Source: Bacillus cabrialesii (lineage in GTDB: Bacteria > Bacillota > Bacilli > Bacillales > Bacillaceae). From it: a stretch of DNA of 64,000 nt. Each line of letters begins with the position of its first letter. Position 1 is the first letter of the stretch. The notes under the pieces are model-generated. The model was given only the letters and a program-made list of their open reading frames with translations. It made no database searches and was not told the origin of the DNA. The stretch lies in NCBI RefSeq assembly GCF_004124315.2, contig NZ_CP096889.1, positions 4,061,767 through 4,125,766 of the forward strand, in the 5' to 3' direction. Positions 51,301 through 61,142 of the stretch are shown here, one piece after another. Position numbers and translations under genes: made by a program.

Positions 51301-52317
51301 TTATTTCCATTTACTTAAAATAGGATATAACAGAAGACAAACTAACAAATACAAATTCAGCATCCCATATATCGGATACAAGAACGCGATCAAATCAGAA
51401 AATCCGAAAGAAGTAAATGGCACCATCAACGCTAACAGAATCAGCACAATCATCCATCGCGGCATATGAACAAACGCCATCAGCCGGCTGGAAAGCCCCA
51501 GCAAACCAGCTACCGTCGTCGTATATATCGCAAGGCACAGAACCGCCGTCATACATAAAAAGAGGAGATAAGGCGCACCCTCCAGAACGGCAAACAGCGG
51601 TATTTCAAACTGAGAGAGGGAACCAGCCAGCTCCACTAACGTTTCATTATATACAAAAGAGATCACGCCAAAAATAAGACCGCTTGCCACACTTGCGATT
51701 TTCGCTTCTCCGAGCCCTTTCATTTCTTTCCCGACGGAGGATAAAATCGCGACAACTGAAAGGATGTTTAAAGAGGTAAACGTGATGCTTGCAGGCCAAT
51801 TATATTGCCGAGTCAAATCAATCGTCCACGTATGGTGATGAGTGCTCTGAAAGGAGATCAGCGCATACAACAGACCCGCCACTAACACAGGAATTAAAAT
51901 ACTATTTACAGATAATATTCCTTTCACATCCCAGAAAAACAAACACACTGTCACAATGCAAATCAGCGCAATTCCCCACCAGAAAGGAAGCTTGTACATT
52001 TGCAGAGTCACACCGCCTCCGGCAATCATCACCATCGTCGTCGAAAACAAATAAAAAACGATAAGGACATCATAAATTTTCGCCAGCCATGGTCCCATCA
52101 AATGTTCCAGAACGGGCAGAAAATGAGTGGATTGTACTTTAAAACTGATTTTCATCACAATATAAGACGAAAACATAAACATGATCGTAAAAAGCACAAT
52201 AGCAAGTCCGCTTTCCGCTCCAAAAAACTGCCATATCTCCTGGCCGCTCGCATATCCGGCACCGATCAGGCTCCCTAAAATGAGCAGCATCCACTTCATT
52301 CCGGCTCTCCACAACAT
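51301..52317 (-). CDS. yyaD: YyaD, YkvI-like integral membrane protein
   Basis: 338 residues from the ATG at 52317 (GAGGTGATG upstream); the frame to 52413 includes a non-coding leader. Ten or so transmembrane helices. GSLIGAGYASGQEIWQFFG resembles the first helix of amino-acid/sodium symporters with the LeuT-like fold, as in the YkvI family. Substrate unknown. I name it yyaD from length and position. Confidence 0.78.
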   Translation of the reverse strand: MLWRAGMKWMLLILGSLIGAGYASGQEIWQFFGAESGLAIVLFTIMFMFSSYIVMKISFKVQSTHFLPVLEHLMGPWLAKIYDVLIVFYLFSTTMVMIAGGGVTLQMYKLPFWWGIALICIVTVCLFFWDVKGILSVNSILIPVLVAGLLYALISFQSTHHHTWTIDLTRQYNWPASITFTSLNILSVVAILSSVGKEMKGLGEAKIASVASGLIFGVISFVYNETLVELAGSLSQFEIPLFAVLEGAPYLLFLCMTAVLCLAIYTTTVAGLLGLSSRLMAFVHMPRWMIVLILLALMVPFTSFGFSDLIAFLYPIYGMLNLYLLVCLLLYPILSKWK

Positions 52318-52888
52318 CATCACCTCATAGCACAGAGTTCGGCTTGTTCCCGTTATTGTTACTATATAAATAACAGAAAGCAAACATGCCATATTTTCAT
52401 AGTCATTGGCCATAAGGTGAAATTATCGTACAAAATACACATAAAAAAGACTGCCAGTACAGGCAGTCTAAAAATGAAATAATAGTTTTTTCCGCGGAAA
52501 TAAGGAATGAAACTCATTCTTCACTACATCTCCCATGTTGCGTGTCCGGCAGACCCAACGATCAGTATGGCCAGATCGGGCATACTGACAGATTGAAAAT
52601 CACTTCTGAAACTGCAATCTTTGACTTTCTCAACATTGTGACTATCTGCACAAATGATTTTCATTGTTTTGTAAGCAGACCATATCTTGATCATAATCGA
52701 GGCATTAGGGCACAATATTTGTAATCAACCCTCTAACGGTCCATATCATACCCTCTATTTTAAAAATATCCCATGTCATACACGAAGCATAAAAAAACGT
52801 ACTGCTGGATATACTGTAAACAACCTTACATAACTGAACCACACACTATATCAATTCTGTTACCTACTATAACAAGGAAGTGAAACCT
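52318..52888. other. Intergenic region between yyaD and yyaC
   Basis: This 571-bp gap carries a hairpin terminator at 52443-52472 facing yyaD and the leader of yyaC. A minus-strand frame at 52524-52715 (63 codons) has no ribosome binding site. I see no other supportable feature. Confidence 0.55.
52443..52472 (-). terminator. Terminator upstream of yyaD
   Basis: AGACTGCC and GGCAGTCT with a 6-base loop and T6 on the minus strand. It stops transcripts arriving from the yyaC side; their source is unclear. Confidence 0.75.
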
Positions 52889-53506
52889 ATGAATCGAAAA
52901 GGCGGGCTTTTTTCCTCTCAGGAACGAGTAAAGCAATATGTTTCACATACAGATGCAGCTGCGGCAAAACAAATCCAAACCATACTTTCTTCATCCTTAC
53001 GTAAAGCTGCCGGCAAACCAATTGTTGTGGTTTGTATCGGAACAGACCGTTCAACCGGTGATTCATTAGGTCCGCTCGTAGGAATGAAACTCAAACAGAT
53101 GCCACTCACCAGATTCCATATCTATGGAACATTATCTGATCCCGTCCATGCGGTGAACATGAAGGATAAAATCAGCGACATTCAAAAAATACATAAAAAC
53201 CCATTTATCATAGCGGTTGATGCATGCTTAGGACGCGTCAAAAGTGTAGGATCGTTCCAAATCGGAGAAGGGCCGGTAAAGCCTGGAGCCGGAGTGCAAA
53301 AAGACCTTCCTGAAGTGGGAGATCTTCATATTAACGGGATTGTGAATGTGAGTGGTTTTATGGAATACTTTGTTTTGCAAAATACAAGACTGCATTTGGT
53401 CATGAATATGGCAAATGTTCTTGCAGAAGGATTAAGTTTAGCAGATCGGACAGAGTGGAGGCAGGAACGCCTAAACCCGTTGCAAAAGCTCACTGGCCGA
53501 ATCTAA
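52889..53506 (+). CDS. yyaC: YyaC, GPR-related sporulation protein
   Basis: 205 residues from the ATG at 52889 (AAGGAAGTG upstream). The family is DUF1256/YyaC, related to the germination protease fold: VVVCIGTDRSTGDSLGPLVG and PFIIAVDACLGRVKSVGSF. It is made in sporulating cells of B. subtilis and the biochemical role is not settled. It is convergent with spo0J across a strong terminator. Confidence 0.9.
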   Translation: MNRKGGLFSSQERVKQYVSHTDAAAAKQIQTILSSSLRKAAGKPIVVVCIGTDRSTGDSLGPLVGMKLKQMPLTRFHIYGTLSDPVHAVNMKDKISDIQKIHKNPFIIAVDACLGRVKSVGSFQIGEGPVKPGAGVQKDLPEVGDLHINGIVNVSGFMEYFVLQNTRLHLVMNMANVLAEGLSLADRTEWRQERLNPLQKLTGRI

Positions 53507-53546
53507 AACAAAAACCATCTTCCCTAGAAAGATGGTTTTTGTTTTA
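53506..53546 (-). terminator. spo0J/yyaC convergent terminator
   Basis: AAAACAAAAACCATCTT and AAGATGGTTTTTGTTTT form a very long stem with a 7-base loop, usable in both directions. Confidence 0.92.
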
Positions 53547-54392
53547 TGATTCACGTTCAGACAAAAGCTCTAAAATCCGGTCAAGATCTTCATTAGAGAA
53601 AAATTCAATTTCGATTTTGCCTTTTTTCTTTTGTCTTTTAATATTAACCGTTGTTCCAAAGTAATTTTGGAGATAAGATTCTCGTTCTTTTAGAACTGCG
53701 TCTTTCACAGGTTCTTTTTTCTTTGTTTCACGTGAAACATTCTGATTCAACTGCTGAATCAACTGTTCAAGCTGACGGACATTGAGCTGCTCTGCAATCA
53801 CTTTTTGTACAAGCGGTTCAAGCTTATTTTTGTTTTTTAGGCCCAGAAGCGTGCGTCCATGTCCCATAGAAAGCGTACCTTCGGCAATAAGCTGCTGAAT
53901 GTTTTCTGGCAGTGTCAGCAATCTTAAATGATTCGCAATATGCGGCCTGCTTTTCCCGAGACGTTTGGCAAGCTGTTCTTGCGTGAGGTCTAAGTGTTTC
54001 AGCAAGGAGTCATAGGCCTGAGCCTCTTCAAGCGGCGATAAATCTTCACGCTGAAGGTTTTCTAATAAAGCAATTTCTCTCATTAATGCCTCTGATAATT
54101 CACGGACAATCGCCGGAACCGTCTCTAAACCCGCCAGCTTTGCCGCGCGAAAACGCCGTTCACCCGCAACAATATCATAGCCTTTTAAAGATTTTCTGAC
54201 GATAAGCGGCTGAAGAATGCCATGCTGCAGCACTGATTCTTTTAGTTCAGCTAATGCCTCGTCAGCAAAGTGTTTTCTTGGCTGATAAGGATTAGGGCGT
54301 AAATCGGCAACTTTTATTTCTTCAACTGTCTCTTCAGACAAATCGACCTGATTAAATAACGCATTAATCCCTTTTCCAAGGCCTTTAGCCAT
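53544..54392 (-). CDS. spo0J: Spo0J (ParB), chromosome segregation CTPase
   Basis: 282 residues. The N-terminal ParB domain has the CTP-binding GERRFRAAKLAG and the LLENLQREDLSPLEEAQAYDSLL helix. The helix-turn-helix LTQEQLAKRLGKSRPHIANHLRLLTLP binds parS, and a C-terminal dimerisation domain follows. It loads condensin at the origin and controls Soj. The gene itself contains a perfect parS site at 53724-53739. It overlaps soj by 8 bp. Confidence 0.98.
   Translation of the reverse strand: MAKGLGKGINALFNQVDLSEETVEEIKVADLRPNPYQPRKHFADEALAELKESVLQHGILQPLIVRKSLKGYDIVAGERRFRAAKLAGLETVPAIVRELSEALMREIALLENLQREDLSPLEEAQAYDSLLKHLDLTQEQLAKRLGKSRPHIANHLRLLTLPENIQQLIAEGTLSMGHGRTLLGLKNKNKLEPLVQKVIAEQLNVRQLEQLIQQLNQNVSRETKKKEPVKDAVLKERESYLQNYFGTTVNIKRQKKKGKIEIEFFSNEDLDRILELLSERES
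53724..53739. other. parS site within spo0J
   Basis: TGTTTCACGTGAAACA is a perfect match to the consensus Spo0J binding site and the strongest of the four in this window. Confidence 0.97.
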
Positions 54393-55146
54393 TCGCAGCC
54401 ACTTCCTTTGCTAAATCTAAATATACTTCCGCACCTCTTGACCGCGGATCGTATAAAATGATGGGTTTTCCGTGACTCGGTGCCTCGCTTAGACGGACAT
54501 TACGCGGAATAACCGTCTTATATACTTTATCTCTAAAATATTTTTTAACCTCTTCAATGACTTGAATGCCGAGATTCGTCCGAGCATCAAGCATTGTAAG
54601 CAATACACCTTCAATCATTAAATCCGTATTCAAATGCTTTTGTACAAGACGCACTGTATTTAATAACTGGCTGAGTCCCTCTAAAGCATAATATTCGCAC
54701 TGTACAGGAATCACAACGGAATCTGAAGCAGTAAGAGCATTAATCGTCAGCAGCCCCAATGATGGCGGACAATCAATGATAATATAATCATAATTCTGCT
54801 TTACTGCTTCAAGCGCCCTCTTCAATCTCACTTCTCTTGAAATCGTCGGAACCAGCTCGATCTCAGCTCCAGCAAGCTGAATCGTCGCAGGAATGACGTC
54901 CAAATTCTCTACTGTCGTTGCTTTAATAATATCTATTACATCTGCATCATCTACTAAAATATCGTACACACACTGCTCTACATCGGCTTTTTCAATCCCT
55001 AACCCGCTTGTCGCATTGCCCTGCGGATCAATATCTACCAGCAGAACCCTTTTCCCTATGTAAGCTAAGCATGCCCCAAGGTTGACAGACGTCGTTGTTT
55101 TTCCAACCCCGCCTTTTTGGTTCGTAATTGCTATGATTTTTCCCAC
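54385..55146 (-). CDS. soj: Soj (ParA), chromosome partitioning ATPase
   Basis: 253 residues from a GTG at 55146, giving MGKIIAITNQKGGVGKTT; a short frame extension to 55164 also has a weak site. The deviant Walker A is KGGVGKTTTSVN (about 11-22), Walker A' LLVDIDPQGN and Walker B YIIIDCPPSLGLL. Soj regulates DnaA and, with Spo0J, origin segregation. The operon is soj-spo0J. Confidence 0.98.
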   Translation of the reverse strand: MGKIIAITNQKGGVGKTTTSVNLGACLAYIGKRVLLVDIDPQGNATSGLGIEKADVEQCVYDILVDDADVIDIIKATTVENLDVIPATIQLAGAEIELVPTISREVRLKRALEAVKQNYDYIIIDCPPSLGLLTINALTASDSVVIPVQCEYYALEGLSQLLNTVRLVQKHLNTDLMIEGVLLTMLDARTNLGIQVIEEVKKYFRDKVYKTVIPRNVRLSEAPSHGKPIILYDPRSRGAEVYLDLAKEVAANG

Positions 55147-55392
55147 GATGTCACCTACTTTCACATGAACATGTACTATCTTGCTTCTATTCTATCAAAA
55201 AAAGATTAAAGCGTTTCATTTTTTTCATCATTTTGTTTCGAATCAGAAGGGAAATAATTGAAAATTCAATCGCCCCATATGCTTTCTCTTATAAATTCTA
55301 CAATTTCTATGTTTTTTTGACTTAAAAGAGGAATTTTCCAAAGAAAAAAAGAAGAAGTTTCAGTGCAGAACGTCAAACAGGGCGGTGAGAAT

Positions 55393-55833
55393 ATGGTTTA
55401 TAAAACAAAGAGAGATGTACCCGTTACGCTGATGATTGTGTTTCTTATATTACTGATACAAGCAGATGCCATTGTTCCTTTTGTGCTGGGAAATGTGAGG
55501 ATTACAGGCTGGATCATTTTTACGCTGATGACTCTCTTAAATGTGCTTATCATTTGGAGCTTTATTGATTTGAAATATGTATTAAAGGATCACCACCTGA
55601 TCATTAAAGCCGGAATGATCAAACATCAAATTCCTTACGAAAAAATCGATAAAGTGGTTCAAAAAAAGAAGCTGTGGTCAGGTTTTCGTCTGATCGGCTC
55701 TCGTCATGCCATCACAATATATTATCAGGGGGGATGGGGACATGCAGTGATTTCACCGCAAAATACCGAAGAATTTATCCACAAGCTCGAAGAAAAGAAT
55801 TCTAATATAACAAAACTCACTAAAAGTAATTAA
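55393..55833 (+). CDS. yyaB: YyaB, bacterial PH-domain membrane protein
   Basis: 146 residues from the ATG at 55393 with GGCGGTGAG upstream. Two N-terminal transmembrane helices (VTLMIVFLILLIQADAIVPFVLG and GWIIFTLMTLLNVLIIWSFID) precede a bPH_6-like domain (LKDHHLIIKAGMIKHQIPYEKIDKV). Function unknown. It is divergent from soj and convergent with noc. Confidence 0.88.
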   Translation: MVYKTKRDVPVTLMIVFLILLIQADAIVPFVLGNVRITGWIIFTLMTLLNVLIIWSFIDLKYVLKDHHLIIKAGMIKHQIPYEKIDKVVQKKKLWSGFRLIGSRHAITIYYQGGWGHAVISPQNTEEFIHKLEEKNSNITKLTKSN

Positions 55834-55852
55834 TTCCCTTTTATACAAATAC

Positions 55853-55885
55853 AAAAAGCTCTCCTGCTTTTCAGGAGAGCTTTTA
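55853..55885 (-). terminator. noc/yyaB convergent terminator
   Basis: AAAAGCTCTCCTG and CAGGAGAGCTTTT form a long stem between convergent genes. Confidence 0.9.
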
Positions 55886-56734
55886 TTTTGGTATGCGAAT
55901 CGTTAATTGAATATATTCTTCAAATTCTTCTTCTTCCGTATTCAATTTTACACCGCTGTCTTCAACCATTGATAGCGACTGGCGAATTGTGTTCATTGCA
56001 ATTCTTGTATCTCTGCTGAATGCTTTGCGTCTCGGCTTTGGTTTTCTCTGGCCTTGCTCCAGCATTTTCACCACGCGGTCTTCCGTCTGCTTTACATTTA
56101 AGCTTTTCTCGATAATCTCTGTGAGCAGTGTGACTTGGAGCTCAGGCTGTTTCAGCGGAATCAGCGCTCTGGCATGACGCTCAGTGATTTTCTTCTCCAT
56201 AATTGCGTCTTGGACCGGCTGAGGCAGCTTTAATAACCGCAGCTTATTGGCAATTGTGGACTGCCCTTTTCCTAAACGCTGTGCGAGTGCTTCCTGTGTT
56301 AAATCATGAAGTTCAAGAAGCCGAGCATAGGCATGCGCTTCCTCAATAGAAGACAGTTCTTCCCGCTGCAAGTTTTCAATTAACGCCACAGAAGCGGTTT
56401 CCGTGTCGGAAAAATCCTTAATAATAGCCGGAATCTTTTCCCACTCGAGCGATTGCACCGCTCTCCAGCGTCTTTCACCTGCAATGAGTTCGTATTGGCC
56501 TTCTTCTTCTGTATGCCTGACAACAATCGGCTGAATAATGCCGTGTGTATGAATGGTCATTGCTAACTCTTTGATTTTTTCATCTGAGAAAATGGTGCGT
56601 GGCTGAAAACGGTTGGGAACGATAGCATTTACCGGTATTTCCAGAATCTCTTCTTTGTTTGTCTCATGTTCAGCAATCTCCGGTTCCTGTTCCTTCTCAC
56701 CAAGCCCGAAGAAACGAGAGAATGAATGCTTCAT
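55883..56734 (-). CDS. noc: Noc, nucleoid occlusion protein (ParB family)
   Basis: 283 residues. An N-terminal amphipathic helix (MKHSFSRFFGLG) targets the membrane. The ParB CTP-binding core has GERRWRAVQSLE and LIENLQREELSSIEEAHAYARLL, and the helix-turn-helix is LTQEALAQRLGKGQSTIANKLRLLKLP. Noc binds NBS sites and blocks division over the nucleoid. It is a paralogue of Spo0J 1.5 kb away. Confidence 0.97.
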   Translation of the reverse strand: MKHSFSRFFGLGEKEQEPEIAEHETNKEEILEIPVNAIVPNRFQPRTIFSDEKIKELAMTIHTHGIIQPIVVRHTEEEGQYELIAGERRWRAVQSLEWEKIPAIIKDFSDTETASVALIENLQREELSSIEEAHAYARLLELHDLTQEALAQRLGKGQSTIANKLRLLKLPQPVQDAIMEKKITERHARALIPLKQPELQVTLLTEIIEKSLNVKQTEDRVVKMLEQGQRKPKPRRKAFSRDTRIAMNTIRQSLSMVEDSGVKLNTEEEEFEEYIQLTIRIPK

Positions 56735-56855
56735 GTACCTACACCACCTTTAAAAACTGCCATTTTTATAATTCTATTTTCTCATGGTTTTTCCTGCTGT
56801 ACATCCATCAATTTTGATGAAAATATGATGGTATTGTCATATCAGGCTGTCTAAA

Positions 56856-57575
56856 TTACCCTTCAATTGGCGATTTATTAGGAGTTCCCGGTTTTCTTGG
56901 ATACTTCTTAGGTGTATTTTTTATCTTGCGTATCACCATAATATTACGATCGCTTTCTTCAATAGGCAGCTTAAAGGAATGGAGATTCTCAAGTTCTCCC
57001 CCAAGCGTCGTGATCGCTTTTTTGCCTGCATTCAGTTCTTCTTCTGCTGATGCGGCTTTTAAAGCAACAAATAAACCGTTTTTCTTCACTAGAGGCAAGC
57101 AAAGCTCACTCAAAACAGATAATCTCGCAACTGCTCGTGCCGTCACAATATCATAGCTTTCCCGTACGTCTTTCCGTTGTCCGAATGTTTCAGCTCTGTC
57201 ATGGCAGAATGTCGTATTCTCCAATTGCAAAGCTTCAGACAATTTTTCTAAAAACGTAATCCGTTTGTTTAGTGAATCCACGATTGTGACATGGAGGTGC
57301 GGAAAGCATATTTTAATCGGAAGACTCGGAAAACCCGCTCCCGCTCCGACATCACAAATCGTGTTCACTTGATTGAAGTCGACATAAAAAGCGGCTGTAA
57401 TGGAATCATAAAAATGTTTAAGATACACTTCTTTCTTCTCTGTAATAGAAGTCAGATTGATTTTCTCGTTCCATTCAACCAGCATGTCGTAATAAAGCTC
57501 AAATTGCTCCAGCTGACGGGGAGAAAGGGAAATCCCTTTTTCCGCCAAACCAGAAGTGAATTCTTCAATATTCAT
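56856..57575 (-). CDS. rsmG: RsmG (GidB), 16S rRNA m7G527 methyltransferase
   Basis: 239 residues: DMLVEWNEKINLTSI, the SAM-binding CDVGAGAGFPSLPIKI and YDIVTARAVARLSVLSELCLPLVKKNG are diagnostic. It methylates G527 of 16S rRNA; loss gives low-level streptomycin resistance. It overlaps nothing and lies 13 bp after mnmG. Confidence 0.97.
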   Translation of the reverse strand: MNIEEFTSGLAEKGISLSPRQLEQFELYYDMLVEWNEKINLTSITEKKEVYLKHFYDSITAAFYVDFNQVNTICDVGAGAGFPSLPIKICFPHLHVTIVDSLNKRITFLEKLSEALQLENTTFCHDRAETFGQRKDVRESYDIVTARAVARLSVLSELCLPLVKKNGLFVALKAASAEEELNAGKKAITTLGGELENLHSFKLPIEESDRNIMVIRKIKNTPKKYPRKPGTPNKSPIEG

Positions 57576-57588
57576 GCCGTCATCCTTT

Positions 57589-59475
57589 CTATTCGGCTAT
57601 CTTCGCAATGCGTCCCTGCTCTAAATACACCAATAGAATTGAAATGTCCGCCGGGTTTACACCGGAAATGCGGGAAGCTTGGGCAACAGACAAAGGACGC
57701 ACGTTTTTCAATTTTTGACGCGCCTCGGTTGCGATCCCTTTAATGGCGTCATAATCAATTCGATCCGGAATTTTTTTGTTTTCCATCTTCTTCAGTTTTT
57801 CCACTTGCTGAAGAGATTTTTCAATATATCCTTCATATTTCACTTGGATTTCTACTTGTTCTGATACGTCTTGCGGAACCGGCACTTCTGGCGGCGCCAG
57901 TTTGGTGACTGTTTCATAGTTCATTTCAGGACGTTTCATCAAGTCTGTGCCGCGAACTCCATCTTTCAATTCGCTTCCGCCAAGAGAACGGATATATTCT
58001 TGATTTTCCGGAGACGGCTTGATAATCACAGCATGCAGACGTTTTTTCTCCGCTTCAATCGCCGCTTTTTTCTTCTCAAAAGCTGCATAGCGCTCATCAG
58101 AAATCAATCCAATGCGGTGTCCGATTTCTGTCAGACGCAAATCAGCATTGTCATGGCGAAGTAGCAATCTGTATTCAGCACGCGATGTCAAAAGACGGTA
58201 TGGTTCGTTGGTTCCTTTTGTCACAAGGTCATCAATCAGAACACCAATGTAGGCGTCAGAACGGCTTAGAATCACTTCTTCTTTTCCAAGCGCTTTTCGT
58301 CCTGCATTGATTCCGGCCATAATTCCTTGTCCCGCAGCTTCCTCATAACCGGATGTTCCGTTAATTTGCCCTGCAGTATAAAGGTTTGTGATTTTTTTCG
58401 TTTCAAGTGTCGGCCACAGCTGTGTCGGTACAATCGCATCGTACTCGATCGCATAGCCGGCTCTCATCATTTGCACGTTTTCAAGACCCGGAATCGTTGC
58501 AAGCATTCTTTGCTGTACGTCTTCTGGAAGACTTGTAGATAAACCTTGAACATAGACTTCCTGCGTATTTCTGCCTTCCGGCTCAAGGAAAATTTGGTGA
58601 CGCGGTTTATCATTAAAACGGACAACTTTATCTTCAATGGATGGGCAATATCGTGGGCCCGTACCTTTAATCATACCGGAATACATCGGTGAACGGTGCA
58701 GGTTGCTGTCAATAATCTCATGTGTCTCAGGGCTTGTATATGTCAGCCAGCAAGGAAGCTGATCTGTAATATATTCCACTGTTTCATATGAGAAAGCGCG
58801 AGGCACTTCGTCACCAGGCTGAATTTCCGTTTTGCTGTAATCAATCGTGTCGCTTTTGACGCGAGGCGGCGTACCTGTTTTAAAACGAACAAGGTCAAAG
58901 CCCAGTTCCTCCAAATGCTCAGAAAGCTTAATAGAAGGCTGCTGGTTATTTGGACCGCTTGAGTAAGACAGATCTCCAAGAATGATTCGTCCTCTTAAAT
59001 ATGTCCCTGTCGTCATGACAACTGCTTTCGCTCGATAATGCGCGCCGGTTTGTGTAATCACACCGCGGCATTCGCCATCTTCAACGATCAGCCGCTCCAC
59101 AATTCCTTGCAGCAATGTTAAATTTGGTTCTTTTTCAAGCGTATTTTTCATTTCGTGCTGATATTGGAATTTGTCTGCTTGCGCACGCAATGCACGAACT
59201 GCAGGACCTTTTCCAGTATTCAGCATTCTCATTTGAATATGCGTTTTATCGATGTTTCTGCCCATTTCTCCGCCGAGCGCGTCAATTTCGCGGACGACAA
59301 TCCCTTTTGCGGGTCCGCCGACAGACGGATTACATGGCATAAATGCAACCATATCTAGGTTGATGGTCAAGACAAGCGTTTTGGCGCCTTGGCGTGCTGA
59401 TGCGAGGGCAGCCTCAACACCGGCATGCCCGGCGCCAATCACAATCACATCGTATTGGCCTGCTTCATACCCCAT
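57589..59475 (-). CDS. mnmG: MnmG (GidA), tRNA U34 modification enzyme
   Basis: 628 residues. FAD-binding N-terminus YDVIVIGAGHAGVEAALASARQG, then GGPAKGIVVREIDALGGEMG and the C-terminal RVSGVNPADISILLVYLEQG-like tail. With MnmE it forms the cmnm5 group on wobble uridine of several tRNAs. It is 20 bp after mnmE in the mnmE-mnmG-rsmG operon. Confidence 0.98.
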   Translation of the reverse strand: MGYEAGQYDVIVIGAGHAGVEAALASARQGAKTLVLTINLDMVAFMPCNPSVGGPAKGIVVREIDALGGEMGRNIDKTHIQMRMLNTGKGPAVRALRAQADKFQYQHEMKNTLEKEPNLTLLQGIVERLIVEDGECRGVITQTGAHYRAKAVVMTTGTYLRGRIILGDLSYSSGPNNQQPSIKLSEHLEELGFDLVRFKTGTPPRVKSDTIDYSKTEIQPGDEVPRAFSYETVEYITDQLPCWLTYTSPETHEIIDSNLHRSPMYSGMIKGTGPRYCPSIEDKVVRFNDKPRHQIFLEPEGRNTQEVYVQGLSTSLPEDVQQRMLATIPGLENVQMMRAGYAIEYDAIVPTQLWPTLETKKITNLYTAGQINGTSGYEEAAGQGIMAGINAGRKALGKEEVILSRSDAYIGVLIDDLVTKGTNEPYRLLTSRAEYRLLLRHDNADLRLTEIGHRIGLISDERYAAFEKKKAAIEAEKKRLHAVIIKPSPENQEYIRSLGGSELKDGVRGTDLMKRPEMNYETVTKLAPPEVPVPQDVSEQVEIQVKYEGYIEKSLQQVEKLKKMENKKIPDRIDYDAIKGIATEARQKLKNVRPLSVAQASRISGVNPADISILLVYLEQGRIAKIAE

Positions 59476-59495
59476 GATTCTAGTTCCTCCTTTTA

Positions 59496-60875
59496 TTATT
59501 TTCCTAAACAGAATTGTGAAAAGAGCTGATCAATTAAGCTTTCGTGGACAGAATCTCCGATGATTTCACCCAAAAGCTCCCAGCATCTTGTAAGGTCGAT
59601 TTGCACCATGTCGATCGGGACATCCTGTTCGATGCCGCTAAGCGCATCTTCAATGGCGCGTTTTGCTTGCTGTAAAATAGAGATATGACGTGTGTTGCTG
59701 ACATAAGTCAGATCTCCGCTTTCAATGGCACCCGTGTAGAACAGCGATTGAATCGCTTCTTCCAAATCATTGACGCCTTCTTCTTTTAATAGAGATGTCG
59801 TAACAACAGGACGTCCATTGGCAAGCTCACGGACACGCTCACTGTCAATCTTCGCATCAAGGTCAGTCTTATTCATAATCACGATAACGTCCATGCCCTC
59901 TACGGCTTCAAAAAGCTTCACGTCTTCTTCAGAAAGCTCTTCACTATAATTAAGCACAAGTAAAATCAGGTCCGCTTCCTTTAGAACCTGACGAGAACGT
60001 TCAACACCAATTCGTTCAACAATATCCTCTGTTTCACGAATACCCGCTGTATCAACCAGACGAAGCGGAACGCCCCTTACATTCACGTATTCCTCAATAA
60101 CATCCCGAGTCGTTCCGGGAATATCGGTGACAATGGCTTTTGCCTCATGAACAAGGCTGTTCAGAAGAGATGATTTCCCTACATTCGGCCGGCCGATAAT
60201 GACAGTTGAAAGACCTTCACGCAAGATTTTTCCTTGCTCTGACGTTCTCAGCAGCGCCTCAATTTCTTTTTTCACGGCGGTTGCCTTTTCAACCAAAAGC
60301 TGATGCGTCATTTCTTCTACATCATCGTACTCCGGATAATCGATATTCACCTCAACATGAGCCAGCGTTTCTAAAATCTCACTGCGCAAACGGCGCACCA
60401 AAGCAGAAAGACGCCCTTCCATTTGATTCATGGCGACGTTCATTGCCCGGTCCGTTTTCGCTCTGATTAAGTCCATAACCGCTTCCGCCTGTGAAAGATC
60501 GATTCGGCCGTTTAAAAACGCGCGTTTCGTAAATTCACCGGGTTCAGCCAGTCTCGCTCCCTCTCTCAATGCGAGCTGAAGCACTTGGTTCACAGTCACA
60601 ATTCCCCCGTGACAGTTAATTTCGATGACATCTTCCCGTGTAAAAGTTCTCGGTGCTTTTAACACTGATACCATTACTTCCTCAACGACACGATCCGAAG
60701 GTCTGTCTACGATATGACCATAATGAATCGTATGTGAATCGACCGAGCTGAGTGTTTTCCCCTTCGGCCCTTTATACATTTTATCTGCGATTTGAATTGC
60801 TTCTGGTCCGCTCAACCGTACAATCGCAATCGCGCCTTCTCCCATCGGAGTGGAAATTGCTGCAATTGTATCCAT
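59496..60875 (-). CDS. mnmE: MnmE (ThdF), tRNA modification GTPase
   Basis: 459 residues from the ATG at 60875. An N-terminal folate-binding domain (MDTIAAISTPMGEGAIAIVRLSG) is followed by a helical domain containing the G domain: GRPNVGKSSLLNSL, DIPGTTRDVIEE, DTAGIRETED and NKTD. The C-terminal FCLGK is the conserved Cys motif. Partner of MnmG. A cluster of DnaA boxes lies directly upstream. Confidence 0.98.
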   Translation of the reverse strand: MDTIAAISTPMGEGAIAIVRLSGPEAIQIADKMYKGPKGKTLSSVDSHTIHYGHIVDRPSDRVVEEVMVSVLKAPRTFTREDVIEINCHGGIVTVNQVLQLALREGARLAEPGEFTKRAFLNGRIDLSQAEAVMDLIRAKTDRAMNVAMNQMEGRLSALVRRLRSEILETLAHVEVNIDYPEYDDVEEMTHQLLVEKATAVKKEIEALLRTSEQGKILREGLSTVIIGRPNVGKSSLLNSLVHEAKAIVTDIPGTTRDVIEEYVNVRGVPLRLVDTAGIRETEDIVERIGVERSRQVLKEADLILLVLNYSEELSEEDVKLFEAVEGMDVIVIMNKTDLDAKIDSERVRELANGRPVVTTSLLKEEGVNDLEEAIQSLFYTGAIESGDLTYVSNTRHISILQQAKRAIEDALSGIEQDVPIDMVQIDLTRCWELLGEIIGDSVHESLIDQLFSQFCLGK

Positions 60876-60973
60876 GCTGTTCACCTCTCTTTACTTATAC
60901 TTTCATCTATATAAAAAATTTTTTTATGCCAAAACTAAAAGATAACATAGTTTGGTTCGAAGTGGAAGATTTG

Positions 60974-61069
60974 TTATCCACAGAATTAGAAATTCGTCCC
61001 CTATTACTTTAACTTATCCACATGTGAATAACAATTAATTTTATTTCCTGAACTTCCTTTTTATCAACA
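60974..61069. promoter_or_regulatory. DnaA-box cluster between mnmE and jag
   Basis: Two perfect DnaA boxes TTATCCACA at 60974-60982 and 61014-61022 and one near-match TTATCAACA at 61061-61069 point the same way. A jag-thdF intergenic DnaA-box cluster is known in B. subtilis and titrates DnaA to limit initiation. The rest of the 60876-61184 gap is AT-rich leader. Confidence 0.85.
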
Positions 61070-61142
61070 GGATACACCTAAAAAGAAAAAACTTAAACGG
61101 CAAAAGCTTGATATTACTAGGAAAAATAGATTTTTCTCATAC

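Noticed and set aside
52524..52715. 63-codon minus-strand frame between yyaD and yyaC
   Set aside because: No ribosome binding site and no family resemblance.
55883..56734. Noc binding sites (TATTTCCCGGGAAATA type)
   Set aside because: I looked by eye for the palindrome around noc and elsewhere and found none I could support.
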